DNA of 64,000 nucleotides from NCBI GenBank assembly GCA_963682055.1, contig OY821750.1, positions 498,501 to 562,500 on the forward strand, read 5' to 3'. This DNA is from Primula veris. Its lineage: Eukaryota; Streptophyta; Magnoliopsida; Ericales; Primulaceae. Below the pieces are notes generated by a model. The model saw only the letters and a list, made by a program, of their open reading frames with translations. It was not told where the DNA came from and searched no databases. Both the position numbers and the translations under genes were made by a program. Shown here in pieces: positions 12,440 through 22,975 of this stretch; the first letter of the stretch is position 1; each line of letters opens with the position of its first letter.

Positions 12440-14269
12440 ATAAGTTGGTAAATTTTAAGCATGCATAACCTTATCGAAAGATCTTGAAAGGTAAAGCTAA
12501 ATATTCCAACTAAAATAAGCAACCGAAGATGCTTTAATAAAGAATATCACAACTCCATGAAATGTGTTATGTACAACTACATGTATTCTTTAGCTTACTT
12601 GTAGCTTAACTTTACAATCGGAAAGGGGGAGGACTCTCGTCCATACGACTACCAAAACGGCAATCTGTTAGCCATATATATGGATGAGTTTATTATATTA
12701 ACCATTGATTTCAATCAAAACAAACAAACTAATTAAGCAAAACGATATGGGAGCCCAATACTTAATTACTAAGAGTCGAGCAAATAAGCCAGGAAATCTG
12801 CCATATTTATTCATGAGCTATTGTTACTTCTATATATAGATAAATATGTAAGTTGTGTATTTCTTACTATAATTGAAAAATGTCCAAACTGTAAGGTCGA
12901 AAATATATTAAATGCATGGTCTCTAAAAAATAAAAACATATTAATATATAAATAAATAAATCTCTTAGGATGGCTCTAAACTTGTCCGCATGCACTCATT
13001 CAGGTACTTTTAAGTGTCCACATAGTACTTATAAAACACCTTAAACTCAATATTTTATTTGTAGTTTATTCAAACAAAAACCCAATCATTTTTTTATTTG
13101 CACTTTATTCTTCTCTCTTCTTTAAATAAAGAATTTGTCATATCCATTCTGTCAAATCATTTGGAGAAAATTAAGTATACATGTCATTTATTCATGTGGA
13201 AATAGGACTAATTAAGTTCAATTTGGTCAATTATTATTTTCCTCCAAAAAATATAAATACATAGTAACAAAAGCACATCAATAATATGAAGACAATTTTG
13301 TTTTCATTCACTTCAACTATGCACCTCCACACATGATCAATCGTGTAGGTTTTGCTTTGGATCGGTAATTAATGGTCTCATATAACATGGACCATTGCTG
13401 CACATAAATTTATCATTAGTAACATAACATTGGACTTCATTCATAGACAAAAAAATAAAATAAAAATTATAGGTATCTTGTAACTGAACATGCATGTCAC
13501 TGCAACTTATAGTCGGATCGGATTTGAAATTACTAAATCAAGAATCAAATGTTTAAGGTAGAATTACTAACAAAGACTAGTTAACTACGATAACAATGAG
13601 AAAAATAAAAAATTAAACATAGTCAAATCTCGGGATTAGTAGTTGTCTTGACTCTATTAACATAAAATTAAACATATTTATTGTTTTATTTTATATATTA
13701 TGAATGTTTTGTGCTTCTGCGCGTGATCTGTGAATGCTTCAATCTTCTTTTGTTTTAGTATCTCCAAAGTCCGAAGCTAAATTCCTCGATTATCATTATC
13801 ATTATGCATATGCTCGGAAATTAGACAATACTGTCAAATATGGTAAAATTTGAACTACCCAATACTTAAAAACTAATATGCCTGAAACTCAAAATAAAAT
13901 AACGAAGACACATAATTGACCTCTGTCCGAATTAGATGTCCATCAACTCAAAAAGAGAAAAGAAAAAGTAAACCAAACAAAAAGAATCATGAATAACCAA
14001 CTTTTGATAATGTTGGGTACTTAAAATTACAAAAATTAAATGAGAGGTTTGGAAAAAGAGTTTGGGTGGTTGCATGAATAAATGAATTATTTGATTTTTT
14101 TTGTATTCTATTTTGTATTTTATGTTGTCTCTTCCGTAAAAATGCGACACACCTTAAAAATGTGACTAACTACATATTAAAAGATGTTAAATCATCCCAT
14201 ATGAAGAAATTGTTGAAAATTTTCATATATTTTACATAAAAATTGGTAATTATACCGTTTCAGTCTCGT
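12440..14269. other. Intergenic, no gene recognised
   Basis: AT-rich, with stop codons in all frames. I found no exon, RNA gene, LTR end or inverted repeat that I could defend. Confidence 0.4.
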
Positions 14270-14560
14270 CATAGTTACAAAAATATATAAACATACCGCT
14301 CACCACTACCAACATTCATTCGGCCACCTATTATCATAATTATTAGTTCCCATCTTATCATAATTATTAGTTCCATGCAAATTTGAAAAGAATCAGATAC
14401 ACTTTGATTTTTACTACTATAAAAATGTTAAATGCAAAGTTGATTATTTATCTCTTATACATACATACATACATATATATATATATATAGAGAGAGAGGT
14501 GAGGAAGTATGGTGAAGAAGTAGAACGTCCAAAGGTCTATATATATAATTAAAAACAATA
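14270..14560. repeat. Segmental repeat, copy 1 (partner 17590-17880)
   Basis: Shares with 17590-17880 the order CATTCATT, TATTATCATAATTATTA, GATTATTTATCT, CATACATACATA, an AT tract, GAGAGAG and AAGTATGGTGAA. Non-coding. The AT and GA tracts differ in length. Confidence 0.65.
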
Positions 14561-14772
14561 TTTTTTTAGATACAATTAAATTTTGTATTCAAATGTTAAC
14601 TTTTCGGAAGAAAAATAATCTTTTAGACAATTTTTTTTTGTCTTCAAAGACAATCTCGTACGAATATAATAAGATAATTAAAATTTATCTCAAAATACTT
14701 TTTGTGTTTTTATGTACGTATATGATTGTATTTATAATCAATTTTTTTTTTCAAATTATGTACTTAAAAGTC

Positions 14773-15122
14773 TGTTAAGTTGTGGAACCAAATGAGATTT
14801 GACCATGTTTTCTAATTATCCCACATCGCTTGAAATTGTAATATAACACACTAAATGTTCTATTTATATGCCCCAATATCTTGTATTTTAATTACACATT
14901 TACACATCACTGTGAGAATATTATAAGTGAGAGAGTTCTAGTTGTGAGAGAACCATAGCTTGTGTTGAGATAGATTACGATTGTAATCCTCATTATAATA
15001 ATATTAAGTACCACGTGTAGCGATCCGGAGACGTAACCAATTTAATGAACTCCGTTATCAAATTGTGTCTGTGCTCGGTTTGAGTTTCTGTCTTTCTTTT
15101 AGCTCCACTTGATTTCCTAACA
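14773..15122 (+). mobile_element. Solo LTR of the Tork-like copia family
   Basis: Starts TGTTAAGTTGTGGAACC and ends TTTCCTAACA, and is flanked on both sides by AAAGTC (14767-14772 and 15123-15128), a clean target duplication. Its sequence is collinear with the minus-strand copia LTRs at 46660-47007 and 50640-50986 (shared CACGTGTAGCG, GAGACGTAACCAAT, CTCCGTTATCAAATTGTGT). It contains no internal coding region, so it is a recombined single LTR of the same family. Confidence 0.85.
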
Positions 15123-15394
15123 AAAGTCTTCATGCACAACCGACACCATCATTAATTAATATGATCACGTTAACAGTTTATCGTAAAACTTAAGTGATTT
15201 AAAACTGATGGTAAAAACTTATAATTTATAATCATATACAGGTCAATAGACATGCATTGCAAATAGAGAAAAAAATGAATCTCAACTCGTAATTAAGTTA
15301 CAAGTATTTGTATGACCTCAAATAAAACGTAACTATTTCGTCCACTTGCTCCAAGTTTGTAAATGTTCAATTTGTCAAATTGTTTGGTTACATA

Positions 15395-16023
15395 CCGGGG
15401 TGGTTTTTTTTATCAATTTGTACCAACCGACTGCTTTTCGAGCTAAACCAATCAAGTCGATACCAAAGTTTTGGTATACCGACATTACGATAGGGTACAA
15501 CCGAACCGGTCTTTAAAAGTTGGTTCAGTTTCGGTATTCATTTGGTAAGTTCGGTATGGTACCGATTCAAACCGAAATATTAAAATATATTATATAGATA
15601 AATAAAACAAAACACTTATATGCACTTAATTATTAACGTTGTTATAATATACTTATATATATTTTTTTTAATGAATACTTATAATATTTTTATTTATTTA
15701 TAAATTTTACTTGAAATGTCTAATAGTGTTTATTTTTTTATGTAAATAAACAATAAATGTAACAATAATATAAATAAATTTATATTTTTAATCTACTATT
15801 TTTAAAACTTTATACTATGTTTTTTTTTCCAAAACGCACCATTTTTCTATCATCATTTGTAAACTCTAAATTTGGTATAAAACCAAAACCGAACCGAATA
15901 CCGAAAGTTCGGTATACCGAATTTTTTGGTTCGGTAATGGTATAAAAATTCTCAAACCAAACTAGTTTGATACGATATCGGTATGTAATTAAAAAGTTCG
16001 GTACCGAACCGATTCCACCCCTG
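15395..16023. mobile_element. Non-autonomous hAT-type DNA transposon
   Basis: Ends are CCGGGGTGG on the left and CCACCCCTG on the right (8 of 9 positions complementary), resembling hAT terminal inverted repeats. GTTACATA flanks both sides (15387-15394 and 16024-16031), a perfect 8-bp target duplication, which is diagnostic for hAT. Subterminal regions carry many CGGTATACCGAA- and GGTTCGGTA-like motifs in both orientations, as expected of transposase-binding sites. The 629 bp have no coding capacity, so movement would need a transposase supplied elsewhere. Confidence 0.9.
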
Positions 16024-16064
16024 GTTACATATTAGCTACATCAATTACTTGCACATGTATATAT

Positions 16065-16600
16065 ATGATACCACTAACTAAACACATAGTATTTGATGAC
16101 TATGATCATTTCCTTTAATAAACATGATAAGTTTGATAAAGTTACACACCAATACTTGCTATGACTTGCAATTAATTTGTGAAAGAAACACAATTTACAC
16201 TGCAAATGATGTTATGCATTAAATATATTAAATGGCCCATATATATGGAATGAACTTAAAATATTCATAAAGCCAAAATACATACATGTATAACCTTAAA
16301 TAATCTTATGTATATTTTTTTAAATAATGAGTTATAATTAGTAATAGTTACTTTGGTTTTGGTTTCTTTTAAATTGCTAAAATTATTGTATGCATGATTT
16401 TTCCAGTCACTGTTTGAATGGTGGGACAAGTCACAATTGCAATTATAGTAAGAATAAAGTTAAATATTTGATTGGAAATTAAACAAGTGCATATGTGAAA
16501 AACAACTAATAAAGTTAAAAGAATGGTTCAAAATTGATGGGTTCAAATTTTATCGTAGGCCAGACTGTATGAGAACGAATAAGGTGGGAAAGATTATGCG
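16065..16600. repeat. Segmental repeat, copy 1 (partner 37855-38675)
   Basis: Collinear with 37855-38060 and 38385-38675, sharing GATAAAGTTACACA, GTGAAAGAAACACAATTTAC, GAATGGTGGGA.AAGTCACAA and AAAAGAATGGTTCAAAATTG. The 38-kb copy has a roughly 320-bp insertion in the middle. Here the sequence continues directly into GGCCAGACTG, whereas at 38.6 kb a foldback element and other DNA intervene. Confidence 0.7.
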
Positions 16601-16812
16601 TTTTTGGGATAAAATTACATTTGGTATCAGAACACAAGTAATTAAATAAAATATGAAAATGCATGTATTAAAATTTAAGCGAATATGCATTATAAACGTG
16701 ATTCTAACATTTAGTCATATAATATAAAATTCTTTCACATGTGTCACAAAGTACGTAGAACATCGTATGAAAATAAATATAGGACCATATGTAAATTTAT
16801 TACTAAATATAT
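16600..16812. repeat. Dispersed repeat R1, copy 3
   Basis: Third copy of the ~200-bp block seen at 290-490 and 7490-7690. It has the primer-site-like GGTATCAGAACAC and a decayed right-hand motif. The left flank (TTTTTGGGATAAA) is shared with copy 1. Confidence 0.6.
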
Positions 16813-17424
16813 ATAATTATGTTACAAACATTATTAACATAATTATGTTGTAAAAAGAAATATTTTAAAAACAAAGAACAGGTATGAAGACATCGATAAT
16901 TTTACATATAGTTTCGTAATGAAAAAAATAGTAACGAGTAAGTACACTCTGTTGTAGGATATTATTGATCATCTTAAACCTTACTCTTTGGGACTATCTT
17001 GACTTTTCTACCATATGTAACCCTACCCTCTATTATATAACGAGTGTGATGTATCTCTGTACACTCATATTAATAAATAAACACTTCGTCTTTTTGTCTC
17101 TCTCTATATTCTCTCCCTATATCATATATCTTATTAATATAAGACAACTCAAGAAAAAATGAGACTGCCAAATTTTGGCCATTTTTTCCAAAAATGCCCC
17201 AACTATTTTTTACTAATTACTCATTTACATTTATTCAATTCAAAATATAAAAAAAAGATACAAAAGTCATGATCTTTTCAAAACAATTATAATGATATAC
17301 TAACAAAATCGTTTTGTGTGTATTATGTATAACAAAAACGTTATATTACTCACGATTTCTAATTTAATATATTCATTCAATCAATATACTTTTTAAAAAT
17401 TTATTTACCCGGATCATATATATA

Positions 17425-17460
17425 CCACGCGTCACACACGTAACGCGTGGGTAACGATTA

Positions 17461-17464
<4 letters not shown>
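17425..17464 (+). mobile_element. Candidate Helitron 3' terminus
   Basis: An 8-bp perfect stem (CCACGCGT 17425-17432 / ACGCGTGG 17443-17450) with a 10-nt loop is followed by a 10-nt spacer, then CTAA (17461-17464) and a host T. This is the hairpin plus CTRR|T arrangement of plant Helitron 3' ends. The 5' TC end was not located, and no Rep/helicase gene is near. Confidence 0.55.
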
Positions 17465-17500
<36 letters not shown>

Positions 17501-17589
17501 TGTGAGCTAATATGTCACACAATACACAAGATTTGTTTTTGTTAATCATAAAAGCTATGGTTCATTAAAGATATATGAATTATATCGTA

Positions 17590-17755
17590 TCCTCATAACT
17601 ACAAAAAAAATATATAAACACTTCAGCCCTACCGACATTCATTGCACCCCATATTATCATAATTATTATTTCCATTTACTTTGATGATTTTTAGTACTAT
17701 AAAAAGGGTACACGCAAAGTGATTATTTATCTATTATACATACATACATATATAT

Positions 17756-17790
<35 letters not shown>

Positions 17791-17824
17791 GGAGGTGAAG
17801 AAGTATGGTGAACAAGAAAGGTCC

Positions 17825-17866
<42 letters not shown>

Positions 17867-17880
17867 GAAACAATATAAAA
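17590..17880. repeat. Segmental repeat, copy 2 (partner 14270-14560)
   Basis: See partner. This copy is followed at 18027-18080 by GGCCGGACTGCATGAG and a GGGAA.ATTATGCG tract, also found at 16558-16605 and 39516-39560, so the local repeats are pieces of a larger duplicated unit. AT tracts lie at 17465-17497 and 17829-17862. Bases 18081-18966 show no gene. Confidence 0.6.
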
Positions 17881-18966
17881 TGTTTAAAATATATGTTAAT
17901 AATTTAGATTTTTTGTTAGTGCGTAGATACTTTTACTGAGTTCCAAATGTATAAAATGAAGGGCTAATTAAGTTATGAAAATTAATATAACACAAACGTA
18001 TAATTATTAATTAATGGTTCTTCCTTGTATATAAAGGCCGGACTGCATGAGAAAGAAAGAGGAAGGTGGGAAATATTATGCGTTTTTTTGGGAATCACAT
18101 ATACAAGATCAGTGCAATCATCATATACTCAACTCCAGGTTTATTTTATTTTTGATATAGTAGTATAGTTTTATTAATTATAGTATTGCATTTATAACCG
18201 TATGTACATTTCTTATCCAAGAAAAAAGAAAAGAAAAGAGAACTGTTATCACAATTTATTATCAGTCCTTTGGTTATTACATATTCCACAATCTAAATTG
18301 AGACCTCTCTACCTAAACTAACCAACTAAACTGTTGAATTTCTATTAACATTAGTTGCAGATTTTTATTAATTAACTTTCTTTGTCACTTAACCTGTTCA
18401 TTCTACAAAGGTGTCTTTTTCCGGAAAAAAATATGACCGGGCTTAGGTGCTCAAAATCATAGGGCCGGCCTTATACATACCCTCATTTCCTAATAACTCT
18501 GGATACTGGGAACGAATCTCAGAATTGTGGGTAAGTGACGTACGTTATTGAAACTTTTTAACTAACTAAACTTTTCGCCACTGGTTTGCTCTCATTTTTC
18601 AACTAATAATGATATTTAATTTAACTCTCTGATTTTTCAACTAACATCAACAAATTTTTGAATAAAGAGTTGGGTTTCTGCATTATTTTAATAGTGATTA
18701 CCAATGATGATTGAAGTTATTGTACTATGTGTTTGTTTGTTTGATTGATTGATTGTTAAGATTATAGCTTTTGCGGTTTTTACAAACATATTAATGAAGA
18801 TTGAAGGCAAATGTGTTGGTTTGTTTCATAAATTGTTAAGATTATATATATACTCAGATAATATGCAAATACTAAACAAAATAGATGTAAGTTTAATTGT
18901 TAATTTTTTTGTATCAATTGTTCAATTTAATGATGTATAGTTACCGATCATCTCCTTTACATGCAG

Positions 18967-19217
18967 CTGAGAAGGTTGGTGTGTGCTACATCGGACGATG
19001 ATGTCTTCACTATGTGCAACAATCGGGTTTACCGATTTAATAGAGAGACAGGTGTAAGAACACCGGTTCTAGATGTTTCTGGACGAATTGTTGCAACACA
19101 TGTAAGTGTTATTTCAATATGCATCTATTTCCTTATTTAGTACTAGTAAGTAAATCAGTAGAATTTTGTGAAATAAAATTTTGTTTATTTTTTTTAATAC
19201 AGGAGGATAATTGCTAA
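18967..19217 (+). pseudogene. Unrecognised exon(s) upstream of the SANT-like remnant
   Basis: An acceptor (CATGCAG, ending 18966) and donor (GTAAGT, 19102) bound a 45-codon open exon with residues such as LVCATSDDDVFTMCNNRVY and VLDVSGRIVATH. A second acceptor (TACAG, ending 19202) joins in frame to four more codons and TAA at 19215-19217. The splice signals are good and the codon content looks protein-like, but I do not recognise the family. It may be the 3' end of a separate gene or an early part of the SANT-like gene. It is called a pseudogene because no complete gene can be built around it. Confidence 0.4.
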
Positions 19218-19852
19218 ACATCCAATTTAGCACAATGGCTCTCAAAGAGATAATGCTTGTCGTTGGAGGGTCTCGTGGAGAGCTTATTGCTAAGGTAAAT
19301 TATTGAAACTTGGATTGATTTGTTAAAAAAATTATCTAATATTCGGCAAATCCTGGGTGTAGATATGTCGCCTTTTTGTTCCGTTTTTAAGAAACTGATT
19401 TTTCCAAACTTGAGCACTGTTCACAAAATATTGAAACTTGGATTGCTTGGTTAAAAAAATTAACTAATATTAGGAAAATTCTGGGTGTAGATACGTCACC
19501 TTTTTGTTCCATGCTTGTGACCGAAAGTTGAATGTCCATGCCTTGTTTCGTCCCTCTGATAGTTTATTGTGAAAGAGGTAATTTACAATTTTCTTTTTGT
19601 TTAAAAACAGTCAAAGAAATTCAATTTTGGGAGGGAGAGAGAGATGAGATGGATAATTGTAATTTTGATGGGAAAACTGAGCCGTAAGGAAGTTTTTTTT
19701 TCCTAAAGCTTTCTTCTTATAATTTTGTAACCAACAAAAATAGTTAAGCATTTTTTTTTGTGCACAGATTCTTGCTCTTGTCGAGTGGACGGATTTTGAA
19801 ATCCACAGGCTAAGAGAGCTAGCAGCAGATTTTCCACCGGGAATGCCTTTTC

Positions 19853-21762
19853 TGTAACATCCCGTATTTTTATAAATGGTTTTATTTATGATTTAATTTA
19901 TCCAAAAACGTTTTCTTCAAAATTTTACCAAAAACCGGTCACTCGACTAATTTTTAGCCAAAAACCGAAACTCTTCCGAAAAACTTTATTTTAAAAACCG
20001 GTTACTAATTTTACTAATAAAAAGGACTCAATAGATTTGTTTTTAAAGATTTGTTATTTTGAGTAGTAAAACTTTATTTTTGGATTTAGAGTTAACTTTT
20101 AGAACTTTGGGGACCAAATAGTTCGTTACCTCAAACTTTATCAAAACAGCTTTTTATAAACCTTCCAGCCACTTTTCAAAAGCAAAAACCAGCAAAATAC
20201 AGAAGAGAGAAGAAGAGAGAGAGAGAAGAAGAGAGAAAAAGAAGAAGAAGAAGAAGAAGAGGAGGAAAAGGAAACCACCGTTAGCGGGCTTATACCGGAA
20301 GCATCTCCTCTACGCACTAAGGTAACGGGGGTTATCCATTGCGACTAGACGAGGGTGTATGTTAGGATTAGGTTTTACGTTTATTTTAAATTGGGGGTTT
20401 TACCTTTTATAGTAATTATGTTCTTATATTGTTAATTGGGGTTAGTTGTTACACTTTTAATTTCATTTATTTGAATAGTAGAGGTTGAGACCTTAGATGT
20501 ATTGATTTCGGATTGATGAGAATATTGATGGGTTTGCGTGTTTTATGCGTTAAATATATGTTATTATGGTTGTTGATAGAATTGGATGAAATATTGTTGA
20601 ATGGAGATGAGTTTTAGATGGTGCATACTAGGTGTTTGTTAAAATGCCCGAATGGGATTTTACGCTATTGAAGTTGCTTGGCTAGTTGCGAATCTAGTAC
20701 ATGCGGTTATATGTTATGTTGTATTACGTTACGTGACGTATGAGATGGTGTTATTTGATTGGTATAATATTATTGGCCGAGGCCGTATGAGAATGTGATA
20801 TTTGTGTGGATTTATATTATTGGCCGAGGCCTTGTGTGTTAGCTGTAGTGGCAATGGTCTCTGTCTCTCCCTAATTCCGGGGACAGAAGACGGCCGAGGG
20901 GATAGGGAATGACTCGTCTTACGGACCGGGGCGAGTGGCGTGAGAGGTCCCAGTGTGCACTATTTACTTTTATGTTAGCAATGGTCTATGTCTCTCCCTA
21001 ATTCCGGGGACATATGACGGCCGAAGGGATAGGGAATGACTCGTCTTACGGACTGGGGCGAGTGGCGTGAGAGGTCCAAGTGCGCACTATAAATCTACTT
21101 TTATGTTGCAATGGTCTATGTCTCTCCCTAATTCCGGGGACATATGACGGCCGAAGGGATAGGGAATGACCTACCTTACGGACCGGGGTAGGTGGCGTGA
21201 GAGGTCCATGTATGCTTTAGATGTGTGTTGATGTTAGTTAATTTATTTAAATTATCATAGTTGTGGAATGTCGTTATATTCTTTTTATTCGTAGATTATC
21301 GTAGTTGTAGAATGTCATTATATTTCTTTTTATACGTCATTTATCGTAGTTGTAGAATTTGTGAGTTCTAGCATTTATGGGATGGAGTGACGGTATCTGC
21401 GGTGCCGTCCCGTCTAGTTATGTGCGTGGGACTCACCGTTACAATTTTTGTCTTTCAGGTACAAATTAGCTTGAGGCGTTGGCTAGGTGCATTAGCGCGG
21501 TATTGCATGGGTTCGGGCTTTTGCTTTCTTTTCATGTATATTTTATTTTGAGGTTGTAGCCTACGGGCAATTTACATTCGTTTATCTTATCTCGTCTTGT
21601 AGCCGCGTTTGGCAAATACTTTTATTTATTGTTTAATTGTTCCTTTAGCTCGCAAGTCTTTTCTTTTAAAAATTTTAATTTTGTACCAACAGGTTTCGTT
21701 TTCCTTTTATTTAAAAAGGTCATGCCTCGATATCCTCGTCTTTTGGATTTTGGGGCGTGACA
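19853..21762 (+). repeat. 5' LTR of the gypsy element
   Basis: TGTAACATCCCG to GGGGCGTGACA. It contains a GA/GAA-rich purine tract (20201-20270), three tandem units of 127-130 bp (starting 20851, 20978 and 21108), and three 44-bp units around ATCGTAGTTGTAGAAT (about 21251-21365). Each large unit can form two hairpins; see findings. Transcription start and polyadenylation sites were not assigned. Confidence 0.97.
20851..21212 (+). repeat. LTR triplication with conserved hairpins
   Basis: Three units share CTCTCCCTAATTCCGGGGAC, GACGGCCGA, GATAGGGAATGAC and GGCGTGAGAGGTCC. Each can pair TCCCTA with TAGGGA, followed by a 7-bp stem closing an 11-nt loop. The second stem is ACTCGTC/GGCGAGT in units 1 and 2 but ACCTACC/GGTAGGT in unit 3, so both arms changed together. 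The 3' LTR carries the same array at 29147-29508. Confidence 0.8.
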
Positions 21763-21765
21763 AGT

Positions 21766-21777
21766 TGGTATCAGAGC
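21766..21777 (+). promoter_or_regulatory. Primer-binding site (initiator-Met tRNA)
   Basis: TGGTATCAGAGC starts three bases after the 5' LTR and is complementary to the 3' end of plant initiator-methionine tRNA. It primes minus-strand DNA synthesis. Confidence 0.95.
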
Positions 21778-22414
21778 TAACTAGGTTCTTGTATACTTTG
21801 GGACGACGGGAAGATGGGTAACCATTGGACCAAGATCCATTGTATCAATTTTTACAAAACTTTTTCCAAAAACTCTATTTTTCTTAAACGGGGGGTTGCA
21901 TTTAGCGTAAGACATGTAGCTAGAATTTAGTAGTTTTTGATGAAAGGAAAGTCCACATGTGAGGCAAGTTGGGGACAATGAGGACGCTTGTTGATCTCGG
22001 CTCGCCAACCTAGTGGGTGGACCTTTCGTCGGTATGGGTGAAGGAATACCTTAGCGATGTGGAATTCTAGAGTATGCGAGGACGCTCTGGTGCTTTAGGA
22101 TAACGTATCGTGATGGGTTATCCCTCGCTCTTTTGTGTTGTTTGTATGCGTGTGTGGATTGAAATAGTGTGTATGAGGTGTGAGTTCACATGTCTAGTAG
22201 TAGCGGTGTATTAAAGTGCGAAAATTGTGAAGTTGATGATTTTACGTAGTGCGTTTCCATATTATTAACATGTGTGTTAATGTACATTTTATGCGAATGG
22301 ATGTTGATCGTAATAAGTTTGTGGACTTAAATGGCTTATTTGTGTAATATATGCCATGTAGGATTTTACGAGTGTTGAGAAATTTTTCGTTTTTGAATCT
22401 TTATTTTCTGCAGA

Positions 22415-22660
22415 AAAACGATCGGTCGTTTGCCCAAAACGATCGGTCGAAATTTTTCTGTCCCTCTGGAAGAAATTGCACCAAAAACGATCGGTCGTTT
22501 GCCCAAAACGATCGGTCGAAATTTTTCTGACTCTCTGGAAGAATTCTTACCAAAAACGATCGATCGTTTTCCCAAAACGATCGGTCGAAATTTTGGTGAT
22601 CTCACTGGAAGAATCTTGATCCAAAACGATCGGTCGTTTTGTCCAAAACGATCGGTCGTG
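22415..22660 (+). repeat. Leader array of eight CGATCGGTCG motifs
   Basis: Four units of about 69-70 bp lie in the untranslated leader between primer site and gag. Each holds two copies of CGATCGGTCG (one variant CGATCGATCG), at 22419, 22440, 22488, 22509, 22557, 22578, 22627 and 22649. Within pairs the spacing is 21-22 bp; between pairs it is 48-49 bp. Because 69 is a multiple of three, the array generates spurious open frames on both strands (for example 22430-22864). Confidence 0.9.
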
Positions 22661-22975
22661 TTCTGGCTATTTTGCTATTTTTCTCGTTATACTTCAAACG
22701 CTCATAACTTCTTCGTTTTAACTCCGATTCTGATTCCGCTTGAAGCGTTGGCTTCGTTTTTCAGTACTCTATCTTTCTGGCGTTTCAGAATTTTCGTTTT
22801 CTATTTTTGGAAAAGTCAAGGCGTTTTATCGTCGAAATTGAGAATTCGTAAAATCAGTTTTTGAACCTTAGAAAGCTTGATAAAGTGATTGATTTGTAAA
22901 CCGAGCTTTTATCATGTATGAATATACATGTATGCATAGTAGTGTCGAGTAAGACAACTAAATTGTCGGTTTTAA

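Noticed and set aside
20851..21212. CRISPR-like array
   Set aside because: Only three long units with no short repeat/unique spacer pattern, inside a plant LTR.
22430..22864. 144-codon frame in the gypsy leader
   Set aside because: It arises because the ~69-bp leader repeat is a multiple of three; the opposite strand is open for the same reason. No recognisable domain.
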